Origin: Marinospirillum insulare DSM 21763
Lineage (GTDB): Bacteria > Pseudomonadota > Gammaproteobacteria > Pseudomonadales > Halomonadaceae
DNA: 64,000 bases
NCBI RefSeq assembly: GCF_000686905.1
Contig: NZ_JMLW01000016.1
Location: 1-64,000 of the forward strand
Direction: 5' to 3'
The notes below the pieces were generated by a model. It had not been told where the DNA came from. It did not search any database and saw nothing but the letters and a program-made list of their open reading frames with translations. Made by a program: the position numbers and the translations under genes. Each line of letters begins with the position of its first letter. The stretch's first letter is position 1. Below are positions 42,283-51,641 of the stretch, piece after piece.

Positions 42283-43167
42283 TTGCAAGTTAAACTTCCT
42301 TATCCAGAAGCGGTTTTTCCTTTAATTGATCTGGGCGTTAATTTTTTTGATGAGGCCTTTGCTGACGACCTAGATGACGTTTTAGAGCGTGCTCAACTGG
42401 CTGGTGTTACCGGCATGCTGTTAACCGGTACAGATTTAACCCTTTCAGAAAAGTCACTCAACTTAGCTCACCAGTATCCTCACTTGCTTTGCTCAACTGC
42501 AGGTGTGCATCCGCATCAAGCTTCTGAATGGACTCAAACCACAGCTGCTAGCTTACAAGCTTTATTGGCCGAACCCGCTTGTGTGGCAGTGGGTGAAACA
42601 GGTTTAGATTTTAATCGAAATTTTTCTACCCCCGCCGATCAGCAAAAAGCCTTTGAAGCCCAGTTAGGGTTGGCTGTAGAAACAGGTAAACCTTTGTTTA
42701 TTCATGAACGGGATGCTGGCGTTAAAATGTTAGAAATGTTGAGCGCTTGGCGAGATTCAATCAGCGGTGCGGTAGTGCATTGTTTTACCGGTGAGAAAAA
42801 GACTTTGTTTGGTTACTTGGATTTAGATTTGTATATTGGCATTACTGGTTGGGTTTGTGATGAGCGGCGTGGTACTCACCTTTGGCCTTTGCTACCTTCT
42901 ATTCCACAAAATCGTTTAATGATTGAAACCGATTCTCCATGGCTATTACCCCGTAACCTAAAGCCCAGACCTAAAAAATACCGTAATGAACCGGCTTATT
43001 TACCTTGGGTTTTACAGCAGGTAGCAGATTTGTATCAATTACCTGTGGAAGAAGTGGCCGAGTTTACTAGCCGTAATGCTCAACAATTATTTAACTTACC
43101 TGCTGAACTACTCTTGCCAAAAGAGCGACTAAAAGAATTGTCAGATAAACCAAGAGAGAACAAATAA
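42283..43167 (+). CDS. tatD: TatD-family metal-dependent hydrolase
   Basis: This protein of about 294 residues is an amidohydrolase-fold nuclease of the TatD family. Near the N-terminus PLIDLGVNFFD replaces the usual D.H.H motif with Asp and Asn. Further motifs: TAGVHPHQASEW, VAVGETGLDFNRNFS, KPLFIHERDAG, GAVVHCFTGEKK and MIETDSPWLLPR. TTG 42283 is taken as the start because AAGGG lies eight bases before it; ATG is absent and the upstream in-frame TTG lacks a ribosome site. Two genes follow closely. TatD proteins are 3'-5' DNases. Confidence 0.85.
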   Translation: MQVKLPYPEAVFPLIDLGVNFFDEAFADDLDDVLERAQLAGVTGMLLTGTDLTLSEKSLNLAHQYPHLLCSTAGVHPHQASEWTQTTAASLQALLAEPACVAVGETGLDFNRNFSTPADQQKAFEAQLGLAVETGKPLFIHERDAGVKMLEMLSAWRDSISGAVVHCFTGEKKTLFGYLDLDLYIGITGWVCDERRGTHLWPLLPSIPQNRLMIETDSPWLLPRNLKPRPKKYRNEPAYLPWVLQQVADLYQLPVEEVAEFTSRNAQQLFNLPAELLLPKERLKELSDKPRENK

Positions 43168-43169
43168 CC

Positions 43170-43652
43170 ATGAGTTTACCCAGTTTTATGGCAGTTGAAG
43201 CAGCTGCAATAGAGGAAGGTAGTTTTCCTGTGAGCATGGCTTGGTCTTTACCCGATGGCAGTATTAAACAAGCACTTATTCAGCCAGATGAAGACTGGCT
43301 AGAAGATGCGACCGACTTAACTGGCATTAGAGATTTAGATTTAACCATTGAAGCCTATTCTGCAGCTGAAGTGGTCAGAGAGTTACTTTATGATCAGCTA
43401 GATGATGCTTATTACGTTACGGCGATTCATCCGCAAGAAGGTTGGTTGCTTAAGCTCTTTGCTTCAGCTGGGCAAGAAATTGGCTTTGAACTACTTCCCG
43501 CTAGTGAACTCTGTGCTGATGTAGATGAATGGTCGGAGATTTATCAGGATAACCTTCATTTGCATGGGTTAGACCCTGAGCGAGCAGAAGATCAGGTACG
43601 CGCCTTATTAGAAACGCATGTATTGTTAACAGGTGATCAGCCAGATGAATAA
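43170..43652 (+). CDS. Degenerate DEDD-exonuclease-like protein
   Basis: This 160-residue acidic protein begins FMAVEAAAIEEGSFPVSMAW, followed by SLPDGSIKQALIQPDEDW, a layout like the first strands of RNase T/DnaQ-type exonucleases (LD.EAS....SYPIEIG....DG......I.P..DW). The first catalytic Asp is Ala here, with Glu retained. Later segments (LTGIRDLDLTIEAYSAAEVV, then YVTAIHPQEGWLLKLF) fit the fold, but the ExoII Asp is not visible. It starts two bases after tatD, so it is co-translated. Call based on pattern resemblance only. Confidence 0.45.
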   Translation: MSLPSFMAVEAAAIEEGSFPVSMAWSLPDGSIKQALIQPDEDWLEDATDLTGIRDLDLTIEAYSAAEVVRELLYDQLDDAYYVTAIHPQEGWLLKLFASAGQEIGFELLPASELCADVDEWSEIYQDNLHLHGLDPERAEDQVRALLETHVLLTGDQPDE

Positions 43653-43693
43653 GCTGGCATTTTATTTTTTATTGAATGTTATTGGAGTTAAGC

Positions 43694-44272
43694 ATGACTG
43701 AGCAGGTGGATTTTTATTTCGATATAGTAAGCCCTTATAGTTTTTTAGCAGCCACACAAATTGCAGAACTAGAAGCAAAAACAGCTGCTAAGGTTACTTG
43801 GAAACCTATTTCTTTAGGCAGCTTATTTAAAAAACTTGGCAATGCTGCACCCTTATCTAATATGCCTAAAATCAATCATATGTTTGGGCAAGACCTGCCG
43901 CGTTTAGCTAAATATTTTAAGGTGGAATACAAAAAGCCAGAAGTTTTCCCTACCGATACACGTTTGGTTCAGGCAGCCTTGGCAGTTTCTTCTGCTGAGC
44001 AACGTGCCGACTTAACCCGTGCTTTGTATCAAGCCTATTGGTGTGAAGGTCGTGATGTTGCACCGCTTGAGGTGGCTGAAGAGGTACTAGGCAAAGAATT
44101 GACTGCTTTGGGTGGTTCAGATGAAGCTCGAGCTGCTTTAAAAGGGTTTACTGATGAACTGATAGAGCGAGGTGGCTTTGGTGCACCTATTTTCTTTTGG
44201 AAAGACCAGATGTACTTTGGATCTGACCGCCTACCCGTATTAACGAACGATCTACTAGCAGCTAAAGGATAA
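43694..44272 (+). CDS. DsbA-fold 2-hydroxychromene-2-carboxylate isomerase-like protein
   Basis: This 192-residue protein begins VDFYFDIVSPYSFLAA, the HCCA isomerase/kappa-GST signature in which SPYS replaces the CxxC of DsbA. YFKVEYKKPEVFPTDTRLVQ, FTDELIERGGFGAPIFFWKD, and MYFGSDRLPVL continue the match. Family members are glutathione-dependent isomerases or transferases. The naphthalene-pathway substrate is unlikely here because no aromatic genes are nearby. ATG 43694 has GGAG seven to ten bases upstream. It precedes riboflavin synthase by four bases. Confidence 0.85.
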   Translation: MTEQVDFYFDIVSPYSFLAATQIAELEAKTAAKVTWKPISLGSLFKKLGNAAPLSNMPKINHMFGQDLPRLAKYFKVEYKKPEVFPTDTRLVQAALAVSSAEQRADLTRALYQAYWCEGRDVAPLEVAEEVLGKELTALGGSDEARAALKGFTDELIERGGFGAPIFFWKDQMYFGSDRLPVLTNDLLAAKG

Positions 44273-44276
44273 AACT

Positions 44277-44891
44277 ATGTTCACCGGCATTGTGCAGGGT
44301 ATGGCTAAGTTGCAGTACCTAGAACGAAAAACTAACCTTAGCACCTTCGGTGTGCATTTACCGACTGCTGCTAGGGAAGGTATGCAGGTGGGGGCTAGCG
44401 TAGCACTGAATGGTGTTTGTTTAACCATTACTCATTGGGATGAACAAGCGGTTTACTTTGATGCCATGATAGAAACCCTGCGCTTAACTAACTTAGGTGC
44501 TTTACAAGAAGGTGATTTAGTTAATTTTGAACGTGCAGCACGTTTTCAAGATGAAATTGGTGGTCATCTAATGTCGGGGCATGTAATTGACCAAGTTACC
44601 CTAACTGCTCGTCAAGAATTAGATGAAGAAAACCTGCGCTTAGAATTTACCGTACCTGAGCAATGGATGAAGTACATTTTTGCCAAGGGTTATATTGGCT
44701 TAAATGGCTGTAGCCTAACGGTGGGTGAAGTAGAAGAAAATTGCTTTAGTGTGTATTTAATTCCAGAAACTCGCCGTGCTACTACCTTTGGTGCAATGCC
44801 TGAAGGCACTCAAGTGAATTTAGAAATAGACCCACAAACTCAAGTGATAGTAGATACTGTAGAAAGAGTGATGGCTGCCCGTGGAATCTAA
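44277..44891 (+). CDS. ribC: Riboflavin synthase, alpha subunit
   Basis: This 204-residue enzyme dismutates two lumazine molecules to riboflavin. It has two similar lumazine-binding barrels: [12 protein letters not shown] with [12 protein letters not shown], and [13 protein letters not shown] with [14 protein letters not shown]. The Cys of VALNGVCLT is present. Length is normal. No FMN riboswitch is seen upstream, consistent with its place inside a gene run. The end overlaps the ung start by eleven bases. Confidence 0.94.
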   Translation: MFTGIVQGMAKLQYLERKTNLSTFGVHLPTAAREGMQVGASVALNGVCLTITHWDEQAVYFDAMIETLRLTNLGALQEGDLVNFERAARFQDEIGGHLMSGHVIDQVTLTARQELDEENLRLEFTVPEQWMKYIFAKGYIGLNGCSLTVGEVEENCFSVYLIPETRRATTFGAMPEGTQVNLEIDPQTQVIVDTVERVMAARGI

Positions 44892-45579
44892 GCCCTTAAA
44901 GCAGCCTTTGCCAAAAGACTGGATGCACTATTTAGCAGCTGAGTTTGAGCAGCCTTATATGCTGCAATTAAAAGCATTTTTGCAGCAAGAAAAAGCTGCG
45001 GGCAAGGTAATTTATCCGCACTCTAACGATTGGTTTAATGCTTTTAACCTAACGCCTTTGACAGAAGTTAAAGTGGTGGTACTAGGGCAAGACCCTTACC
45101 ACGGACCTAACCAAGCCCACGGCTTAAGCTTTTCTGTATTGCCGGGTGTTAAAATTCCACCTTCGTTACAAAACATCTATAAAGCCCAGCAGCAAGATTT
45201 AGGTATTGTTCAGCCTACTAATCAGGGCTGTTTAGAGTCTTGGGCAGAGCAGGGGGTGTTGTTGCTGAATGCCGTGTTAACAGTGGAAGCTAGCCAAGCT
45301 AACTCTCACCAAGGCAGAGGTTGGGAAAGGTTCACTGACCAGGTGATTAGTGTTATTAATCAGCAAGCAGCTGGTGTGGTGTTTATGTTATGGGGAAGTT
45401 ACGCGCAAAAGAAAGCGGCTTTTGTTAATGCTGATAAACACCTAGTATTAACTGCACCTCATCCTTCGCCTTTATCAGCTTACCGTGGTTTTTTTGAGTG
45501 TCAGCACTTTTCAAAAGCCAATGCTTGGTTAGAAAAGCAAGGTAAAGCACCCATTAACTGGCAGTTGCCTGCCAGTTAA
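44881..45579 (+). CDS. ung: Uracil-DNA glycosylase
   Basis: This 232-residue base-excision enzyme removes uracil from DNA. Family-1 motifs are intact: [20 protein letters not shown] (water-activating GQDPYH), [20 protein letters not shown] and [12 protein letters not shown] (His and the Leu intercalation loop). GTG 44881 is the likely start and lies inside the end of ribC; its ribosome site is weak and distant. The gene converges with the FapA-like gene five bases away. Confidence 0.94.
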   Translation: MESKPLKQPLPKDWMHYLAAEFEQPYMLQLKAFLQQEKAAGKVIYPHSNDWFNAFNLTPLTEVKVVVLGQDPYHGPNQAHGLSFSVLPGVKIPPSLQNIYKAQQQDLGIVQPTNQGCLESWAEQGVLLLNAVLTVEASQANSHQGRGWERFTDQVISVINQQAAGVVFMLWGSYAQKKAAFVNADKHLVLTAPHPSPLSAYRGFFECQHFSKANAWLEKQGKAPINWQLPAS

Positions 45580-45584
45580 TTGAG

Positions 45585-47282
45585 TTAGCGCATATTCACT
45601 TCGCCGTCGCGTAAGAAGAAGGTGACCTTACCTAAATCATTGCGGGGTGAAAAGCTGCCATCTTCTATTTCTATTTGGCTACCCGGATAGCAAGTTTTAC
45701 GCACTTGTATTCTGGCTGTTTGCAGTTCAGTAAGCTGCTCGTCTAAATTTTTTAGCTCGTCGTAAGCTTGATCTTCTTTAACTTTGAGGGTGTCACGCGC
45801 AGTTAGAATCTGCTGTTTTTTCTCTTCAGTTATGGGTTTGCGGTTTTTCTTAATTTTTGCCACTAGCTCCATTAACTGCTGTTTTTGTATTTCTAGCTGC
45901 TTTAATTGGTTGTTAATAACTGCAGTTTGCGCTTTTATTTCTGAGGAGTCGCCCACTATAAGTCTAGTAGGCATGTTGGCTGGCGCACCACAGACTGCGA
46001 TATCTATCAGTTGTTGAGCTTGAGTAATGCCACCTACTATTGCACCACGGCCTGGTAGATGGACTTTAATGCCTGCTTTAATTTCTGAATGTAGAATTTG
46101 CTTTTGTACGACTACTTCTTGCCCTGCAACTACTTCTGCTTCTTGAATAAAACGGGCTTTAACAATACTGCCTGCCTCAACATAGGCATCGTCTATTTTT
46201 TCTTTACTGTCTTTAGCTTCTTGCTCTTTTTCAGAGCGCTTACGGCCGATAATACCACCGCCTACTTCAACCATTCCGCCAGCTTTTATATAAGCAGCTT
46301 CAACTAAGCCGCCTACTTTAACGTCACCCGTTACCTCAATTTTCATACCCGGGTTTACGTTACCCTTAATTTGTACACTACCATCAAAGCGTATATGCCC
46401 TGTCTTTAAACCGACTTCATCAAGTTTAAGGGTTTGCTCTATATGCGCACCTTTTTCATGCACAACGGGCATACCAGAAACAGCCGACAGTAGTAGGTCG
46501 TTATCTCCAGGAGCTAGCTTAACTGTGTTATCAACAGCTTTTAGGTTGAGGTCTTTACCGTTACGGCCTTTAATTGTTTTGCCGGTAACTGTCCAGCCAG
46601 ACTTGCCTTCGGTAGGAGGGTGGCGGCGAACTAAAACCTGATCTTCATCGACATGAGGAAAGTCGCCTAGCTCAAGGAAGTCGACCGTGCCTTCGTCATC
46701 CATTTGTGGGCGGCGGTCTGCAATTTCATCGAGTAGTGTTTCTAACCAGGCATCGTCACCATCGTAGGCTGATTCACCATAGGCAACGATCATGCAAAGT
46801 GGTTTACCAGTAGAGCGAATTTTTTTCTGGGTGGCTGGGTCAGTTAACTCATCGAGGCTTTCATCTAATAGGCCTCTAACTATTCTTGATTTTTTAAGTG
46901 CTTCATCGAGAGTTTCTCGAGTGAGGTCTTTGCCTCGCCCTTGGGCTGGGAAGATAACAACACCAGCTAACATTTTATCGACACTAGTGTAAACTTCTAC
47001 TTGGGCATTAACAGGGCCACCCAAGCGCATATCTGTTCCTTGACCACGACGAATGGCCTCTAAGAGCGTTGCTAAGGCAGCAGAATCGACAGGGTGTTCC
47101 TCAACAGAGAAACCAGCGAGCAGCATAACGTGTGGAAACTGCTCTGCTTCTATAGGAAGGGCTAAGCCAGAAGGTTGATAGGTAACCCAAAAGTCACCAT
47201 CTTCTTCCTCTCTAAAAGTCAGTCCCAGCTCTTCTGGCGTGGGTGTACTTAACATTAGCTCTTCGTCTGATAAGGGTGCCAT
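45585..47282 (-). CDS. FapA (DUF342) family protein
   Basis: This 565-residue protein has the DUF342 layout. An N-terminal region is followed by VLVRRHPPTEGKSGWTVTGK. A long beta-helix comes next (IRFDGSVQIKGNVNPGMKIE, VTGDVKVGGLVEAAYIKAGG, KARFIQEAEVVAGQEVVVQK), which in this family polymerises. A coiled coil (NNQLKQLEIQKQQLMELVAK) and a small C-terminal strand domain finish it. Related proteins include bactofilin-like and FapA phospholipid-binding members; the role here is unknown. It lies upstream of, and divergent from, the two-receiver regulator set. Confidence 0.85.
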   Translation of the reverse strand: MAPLSDEELMLSTPTPEELGLTFREEEDGDFWVTYQPSGLALPIEAEQFPHVMLLAGFSVEEHPVDSAALATLLEAIRRGQGTDMRLGGPVNAQVEVYTSVDKMLAGVVIFPAQGRGKDLTRETLDEALKKSRIVRGLLDESLDELTDPATQKKIRSTGKPLCMIVAYGESAYDGDDAWLETLLDEIADRRPQMDDEGTVDFLELGDFPHVDEDQVLVRRHPPTEGKSGWTVTGKTIKGRNGKDLNLKAVDNTVKLAPGDNDLLLSAVSGMPVVHEKGAHIEQTLKLDEVGLKTGHIRFDGSVQIKGNVNPGMKIEVTGDVKVGGLVEAAYIKAGGMVEVGGGIIGRKRSEKEQEAKDSKEKIDDAYVEAGSIVKARFIQEAEVVAGQEVVVQKQILHSEIKAGIKVHLPGRGAIVGGITQAQQLIDIAVCGAPANMPTRLIVGDSSEIKAQTAVINNQLKQLEIQKQQLMELVAKIKKNRKPITEEKKQQILTARDTLKVKEDQAYDELKNLDEQLTELQTARIQVRKTCYPGSQIEIEDGSFSPRNDLGKVTFFLRDGEVNMR

Positions 47283-47507
47283 CGTTTGTCCTTTTTTGCC
47301 TTGGATACAAGGTTTTAGTATTTTTATAATAGTTTTTTACTGCTAGTAAGTTAAGGATATACTAACCTGCCTAAGAAGCTTCTCCTATACTTGAATAAAA
47401 AGGTTTTGTGAACCTTTGTTGCAATTGTAAAATAATAATTTGCTACTGGCTGTAATTTTCTGAAGGTTTATCATAGCGATAATAATCTTAATGGGGTACC
47501 GCTTAAA

Positions 47508-47837
47508 ATGACTAGCACTAACTTAGCAAAAATTCGCCGTGCCAGGCAGTTAATAGCACTCACTCTTTTAGCAGAGCTTAAAACCAATCAGCGTAACTTG
47601 TTAAGCCTAATACTTGATAAAGCAACTTTTTGGACAGAAGACCGTAAAGCCTTGCGTTTGCCGCCCTTACCTAAGGCTGTAGAATTACAGTTGGCCCGTA
47701 AACAGGGTGCACGCTTGTTTAGGTTGCGCGAAGCAGTCTTTAATTTAGCGCCCGAGCAGTCAATGGAAGCACGCCGACTTATTTACCGTGATGATGTATA
47801 TCAACCAGGTTTGCCTAATAAGCAGCGTAAACACTAA
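47508..47837 (+). CDS. Hypothetical protein, 109 residues, basic
   Basis: This small basic protein consists mostly of helices: ARQLIALTLLAELKTNQRNL, DKATFWTEDRKALRLPPLPK, ARKQGARLFRLREAVFNLAP. It has no cysteine or membrane segment. It lies 32 bases upstream of the two-receiver regulator on the same strand, so it may be co-transcribed with it and the downstream c-di-GMP enzyme. I do not recognise a family. The region upstream (47283-47507) contains a small hairpin AAAGGTT...AACCTTT near 47400. Confidence 0.6.
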   Translation: MTSTNLAKIRRARQLIALTLLAELKTNQRNLLSLILDKATFWTEDRKALRLPPLPKAVELQLARKQGARLFRLREAVFNLAPEQSMEARRLIYRDDVYQPGLPNKQRKH

Positions 47838-47869
47838 GTTTCTAAGTTATTTAATTGGAGTTTGAAGAT

Positions 47870-48670
47870 ATGGAAGCTACCGCTCTTTCACTTGAGCAGT
47901 TAGGTATTTTGCTAGTTGAGCCCTCAGCTATGCAGCGTAAAGTTATTCGAGATTTACTGAGCGAACAAGGTATTCATACTTTAGAAGCTGTTGATAGTGC
48001 GCGTGAAGCTTTAAACAGAATGCGCAGCTTTGTGCCTGACTTAATCATTACCAGCCTTTACTTGCCAGATGCCGATGCTCACGAACTTTTTGCTTTAATG
48101 TCGAAAAACCCTAGCCTAGCCAATGTAGCAAAAATGGTTGTTTCCAGTGAGCAAAAACGTGAGAACCTAGAGGCTGTTAGGCAAGCTGGTGTATTAGCTC
48201 TCTTACCCAAGCCTTTTGACCGTAAAGACTTAGAGCGAGCCTTGGTAGCAACGCTAGAGTTTCTAACTCATGAAGAAGTAGAGCTAGAGCTTTACGATGT
48301 ATCCACTTTAAGAGTGTTAGTAGTTGATGATTCCAGCATGGCTAGAAACCACCTTAAGCGGGTTTTAGAACAAATTGGTGTTGTCAGTATAGATTTAGCC
48401 GTTGATGGCCAAGAAGGCATTAACTGCCTAGAAAACGCAGCTTATGATTTAGTGGTTACTGACTACAATATGCCTGTGATGGACGGTGAAGCCATGATTA
48501 ATCACATTCGCCAATCGGCAGACTATTCACATATTCCTATTATGATGGTGACTTCTGAAGATGAGTCGCGTCTTGCCTCTGTTCGCCAAGCTGGTGTGTC
48601 GGCAATTTGTGATAAACCTTTTGAAGTAAACCAAGTGCGCCAACTGCTAGTATCTTTACTTGAAGACTAA
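47870..48670 (+). CDS. Double-receiver response regulator with a pseudo-receiver
   Basis: This 266-residue protein has two receiver domains and no output domain. The second is canonical: VLVVDDSSMARNHLK (acid pair), VVTDYNMPVMDGEAM (phospho-acceptor Asp), MMVTSEDE, and CDKPF (Lys). The first has lost its site: the acid pair is GluPro (LLVEPSAMQRK, 17-18) and the acceptor position is Ser62 in LIITSLYLPDAD. It keeps the fold and Lys (LPKPFD). ATG 47870 has GGAG nine bases upstream; the in-frame TTG at 47855 overlaps that site. A c-di-GMP enzyme follows 38 bases later. Confidence 0.88.
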   Translation: MEATALSLEQLGILLVEPSAMQRKVIRDLLSEQGIHTLEAVDSAREALNRMRSFVPDLIITSLYLPDADAHELFALMSKNPSLANVAKMVVSSEQKRENLEAVRQAGVLALLPKPFDRKDLERALVATLEFLTHEEVELELYDVSTLRVLVVDDSSMARNHLKRVLEQIGVVSIDLAVDGQEGINCLENAAYDLVVTDYNMPVMDGEAMINHIRQSADYSHIPIMMVTSEDESRLASVRQAGVSAICDKPFEVNQVRQLLVSLLED

Positions 48671-48708
48671 TGCGAGTAAGCTTTTCTCTTGCAACTTAGG
48701 AGCTTTAA

Positions 48709-51321
48709 TTGAAAGACTTTATCAACCTTGAGCCTGAAGTCGTAATGCAGTTAGGTGACGACCCGCAAGTTGGCGCTTTAGTTAGCGGTGGGCTGCTCAC
48801 CTGTTCACCTGATTTACCACTGAAGGAAGTTGCTCGGCGCATGAGTCGTGCCAAGGTCAGTTGCATACTAATTACGCAAGGCGAAGAAATTTTAGGTATT
48901 TGGACTGAAGGCGATACACGCAAGCTAGACTTTTCACGCCAAGATTTAAGTAGCAAGCTAATTAGCAGCTTAATGAGCTCCCCTGTTATTAGTGTGACCT
49001 CTACTGCCCAGCTAAGTGAGACAGCCGCTTATATGAAAGAGCAGGGGCTACGCCGTTTACTGGTGACCAGTAAAGAAGGCAAGCCTTTAGGCATGTTAAC
49101 TCAGTCAGATTTAGTAAGGCATCAGGGTGTTGAAAACTACCTACTAATGCGCAATGTGGGCTCAAGTGTTCGTCGTGCTCCTCTACGCTTATATGCCAGC
49201 CTAACCATTGCCGAAGCAGTGGTTAGGTTGCGTGAAGCTGGCGCTGAAGCGGCTATTGTAGAGCAGGGTAAAGGCCAACCTGCCAGTATTATTACTGAAC
49301 GTGACCTTATTGCTTTATTGGCGGAAGAGATAAACGCCTTAACCTTACAAGACCTGGCCAAACACGAGTTATTCTGTGTGCCTAGAGACATGAGTCTGCT
49401 ACATGCTGTCGATTTGTTAAGAGAAAAAGGCTTTCGTCATTTAGGTGTAGTTGAATGTGATGCTGAGGGTAATCCTACCGATGAGTTGTGTGGGTTGCTT
49501 TCTTTCACCGATATTCTATCTAGTATCGAATATGAGTATGTTAATCAATTAAGGGCTGCCCTAGAAGCTCGTGACTTAGCTTTAAAAACCTCGACTGAGC
49601 ATCTGGTTTTAGCACAAAAGGTAATCGAAGCTTCCTTAGATGGCATTATTATTACCGATAGCAAAGGTATTATTCAGGCAGTTAACCCCAGCTTTACTAC
49701 GCTGACAGGCTATAGCCCAGAAGAAGTGTTAGGTAAAACCCCCGCTGTGCTAAGTTCAGGTCGGCATGATAAAGAATTTTATCAGTCCATGTGGAACAGC
49801 ATGTTGGCACAAGGTTACTGGCAGGGTGAGGTTTGGAATAAACGCAAAAATGGTGAGATTTACGCAGAATGGTTAACCATTACCGGCATACGCAATAGTA
49901 AAGGCAGCATTCGTCAATTTGCGGCTATTTTTAGCGATATTACCGACCGCAAGCTTAAAGAAGAGCAAATTCATAGTATGGCTTATTACGATGAGCTAAC
50001 CGGTTTAGCTAATCGTCGTTTGTTGATAGATCGCCTTAAGCAAGCACTAGCTAATGCTCATTACCATAAGCATCAAATGGGTGTTTTGTTTTTAGATTTA
50101 GATTTCTTTAAACGTATTAACGATAGCTTGGGGCATCAGGCTGGAGATGATGTACTTCAACAAATTGCACGCCGGTTAGAAAAAAGTGTTCGTGAAGGTG
50201 ACTCGGTAGCACGTTTAGGTGGCGATGAATTTCTAGTGCTAGTGCCCGAGGTAGAGTCTTTGCATTTATTAGAAGCTTTGGCCGCTCGCTTAATTAGTGT
50301 GTTAACCAAGCCTTTAAATGTTCAGCAAAAACACTTGGTTGTTTCAACCAGCATTGGTATTAGTGTTTTTCCTAGTGATGGCGAAACAGCCGAAGTGCTT
50401 TTAAAGCATGCTGACACTGCCATGTATCGAGCAAAAGAAACTGGGCGTAATAACTATTGTTTTTATAATGCACAAATGGGCGAGCGGAGTTATGCCGATT
50501 TAGCACTAGAGCATGGTTTGCGTAATGCACTAGAAAATCAAATTTTACATTTGGTTTATCAACCTAAAATTGATGTAGGTAACCGCAGTTGGGTTGGTAT
50601 GGAAGCCTTGCTACGTTGGGATGACGAACAGCTAGGTAGCGTGTCACCCGGTGAGTTTATACCCCTAGCAGAGAAGCTAGGCTTAATAGAAGAGTTGGGC
50701 GATAGGGTGATAGAGCAAGCCTGTAAAGACTTACAAGCTTGGATTGCTGCAGGCTATAAACCGCCGCCTGTGTCTATTAATGTTTCTGCTAGACAGCTAG
50801 TAGACTACAGTTTTGCTCAGCGAGTGTTCAATTTGCTTGAGCTTTATGCCATTCCTGCCGAGCTAATTGAGCTAGAGTTGACCGAAAGCTGTTTAGTTAT
50901 AGGCGATGAAAGCGATCAGTTCCAGCTGCTAAAAGAGTTTGATGCTAAAGGCATTAAACTATCAATAGATGATTTTGGCACGGGTTATTCTTCCCTGTCT
51001 TATCTGCGCAAGTTACCTATATCAACCATTAAAATTGACCAAAGCTTTATCTCAGAGTTGCCCGATAGCCATGAAGATGCACAATTGGTAAAAGCGATTA
51101 TTGGTATGTCTTCTGCTTTGGGCATGAGTTTAGTGGCTGAAGGCGTAGAAACCAGTGCGCAAGCAACACTTCTGCATGGTTTGGGTTGCTCTGTTTGCCA
51201 AGGCTTTTGGTTGGCCAGACCTGCAAAGGTTGAACAGGTAACTGACTGGTTAGCAGCCATGACTAAAAATGAGTGGCCTGCCTTCCCCGAAGATTGGCAA
51301 CCCATAGTATTTAGAGATTAG
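48709..51321 (+). CDS. CBS-PAS-GGDEF-EAL c-di-GMP enzyme
   Basis: This 870-residue cytoplasmic protein makes and/or degrades c-di-GMP. Order: two CBS pairs (about 15-290; VSCILITQGEEILGIWTEGD, LRRLLVTSKEGKPLGMLTQS), a PAS domain (about 305-420; SLDGIIITDSKGIIQAVNPS), GGDEF (about 430-590) with intact RLGGDEF and an inhibitory RxxD site five residues upstream (REGD), and EAL (about 600-860) with MEALLRW, TESCLVI and DDFGTGYSSL intact. TTG 48709 is the likely start; AGGAG ends six bases before it. CBS pairs often bind adenine nucleotides. It follows the double-receiver regulator. Confidence 0.93.
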   Translation: MKDFINLEPEVVMQLGDDPQVGALVSGGLLTCSPDLPLKEVARRMSRAKVSCILITQGEEILGIWTEGDTRKLDFSRQDLSSKLISSLMSSPVISVTSTAQLSETAAYMKEQGLRRLLVTSKEGKPLGMLTQSDLVRHQGVENYLLMRNVGSSVRRAPLRLYASLTIAEAVVRLREAGAEAAIVEQGKGQPASIITERDLIALLAEEINALTLQDLAKHELFCVPRDMSLLHAVDLLREKGFRHLGVVECDAEGNPTDELCGLLSFTDILSSIEYEYVNQLRAALEARDLALKTSTEHLVLAQKVIEASLDGIIITDSKGIIQAVNPSFTTLTGYSPEEVLGKTPAVLSSGRHDKEFYQSMWNSMLAQGYWQGEVWNKRKNGEIYAEWLTITGIRNSKGSIRQFAAIFSDITDRKLKEEQIHSMAYYDELTGLANRRLLIDRLKQALANAHYHKHQMGVLFLDLDFFKRINDSLGHQAGDDVLQQIARRLEKSVREGDSVARLGGDEFLVLVPEVESLHLLEALAARLISVLTKPLNVQQKHLVVSTSIGISVFPSDGETAEVLLKHADTAMYRAKETGRNNYCFYNAQMGERSYADLALEHGLRNALENQILHLVYQPKIDVGNRSWVGMEALLRWDDEQLGSVSPGEFIPLAEKLGLIEELGDRVIEQACKDLQAWIAAGYKPPPVSINVSARQLVDYSFAQRVFNLLELYAIPAELIELELTESCLVIGDESDQFQLLKEFDAKGIKLSIDDFGTGYSSLSYLRKLPISTIKIDQSFISELPDSHEDAQLVKAIIGMSSALGMSLVAEGVETSAQATLLHGLGCSVCQGFWLARPAKVEQVTDWLAAMTKNEWPAFPEDWQPIVFRD

Positions 51322-51340
51322 TCGTATTTACAGGTTGGCT

Positions 51341-51538
51341 TTATTCAATAAGCGCTACGGCAACGGTTTTTATAACAAATCCTACAACACCCAAGCCTAG
51401 CGCGAAGAAAAGTATGCTGGTACCAAAGCCACCAGCCTTAGATTTTCTAGCTAAGTCCCAAACAATAAAGCCCATAAATAACACTAAACCACTAATTAAA
51501 ACAGGCATAGCTATGGCTTCTAGTTTCATGTAATCCAT
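51341..51538 (-). CDS. DUF2788 small membrane protein
   Basis: This 65-residue protein has two membrane helices (PVLISGLVLFMGFIVWDLA and GTSILFFALGLGVVGFVIK) joined by a short basic loop (RKSKAGGF). The WDLARKSKAG..G pattern matches DUF2788. Function is unknown to me. It lies alone between the c-di-GMP enzyme and the flavodoxin. Confidence 0.8.
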   Translation of the reverse strand: MDYMKLEAIAMPVLISGLVLFMGFIVWDLARKSKAGGFGTSILFFALGLGVVGFVIKTVAVALIE

Positions 51539-51641
51539 GTTTTTTCCTCTGTGTTAGAATCACCTACTAAATTACTAGGGTTTAACCTTTTTGCCTAGTA
51601 AGCAAAGCTTATCTTTTGTTAAACATTATAAGGAGTTAATA

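Noticed and set aside
44200-44280. FMN riboswitch before riboflavin synthase
   Set aside because: The gene starts four bases after the previous stop, leaving no room for a leader, and none of the conserved riboswitch blocks is seen.
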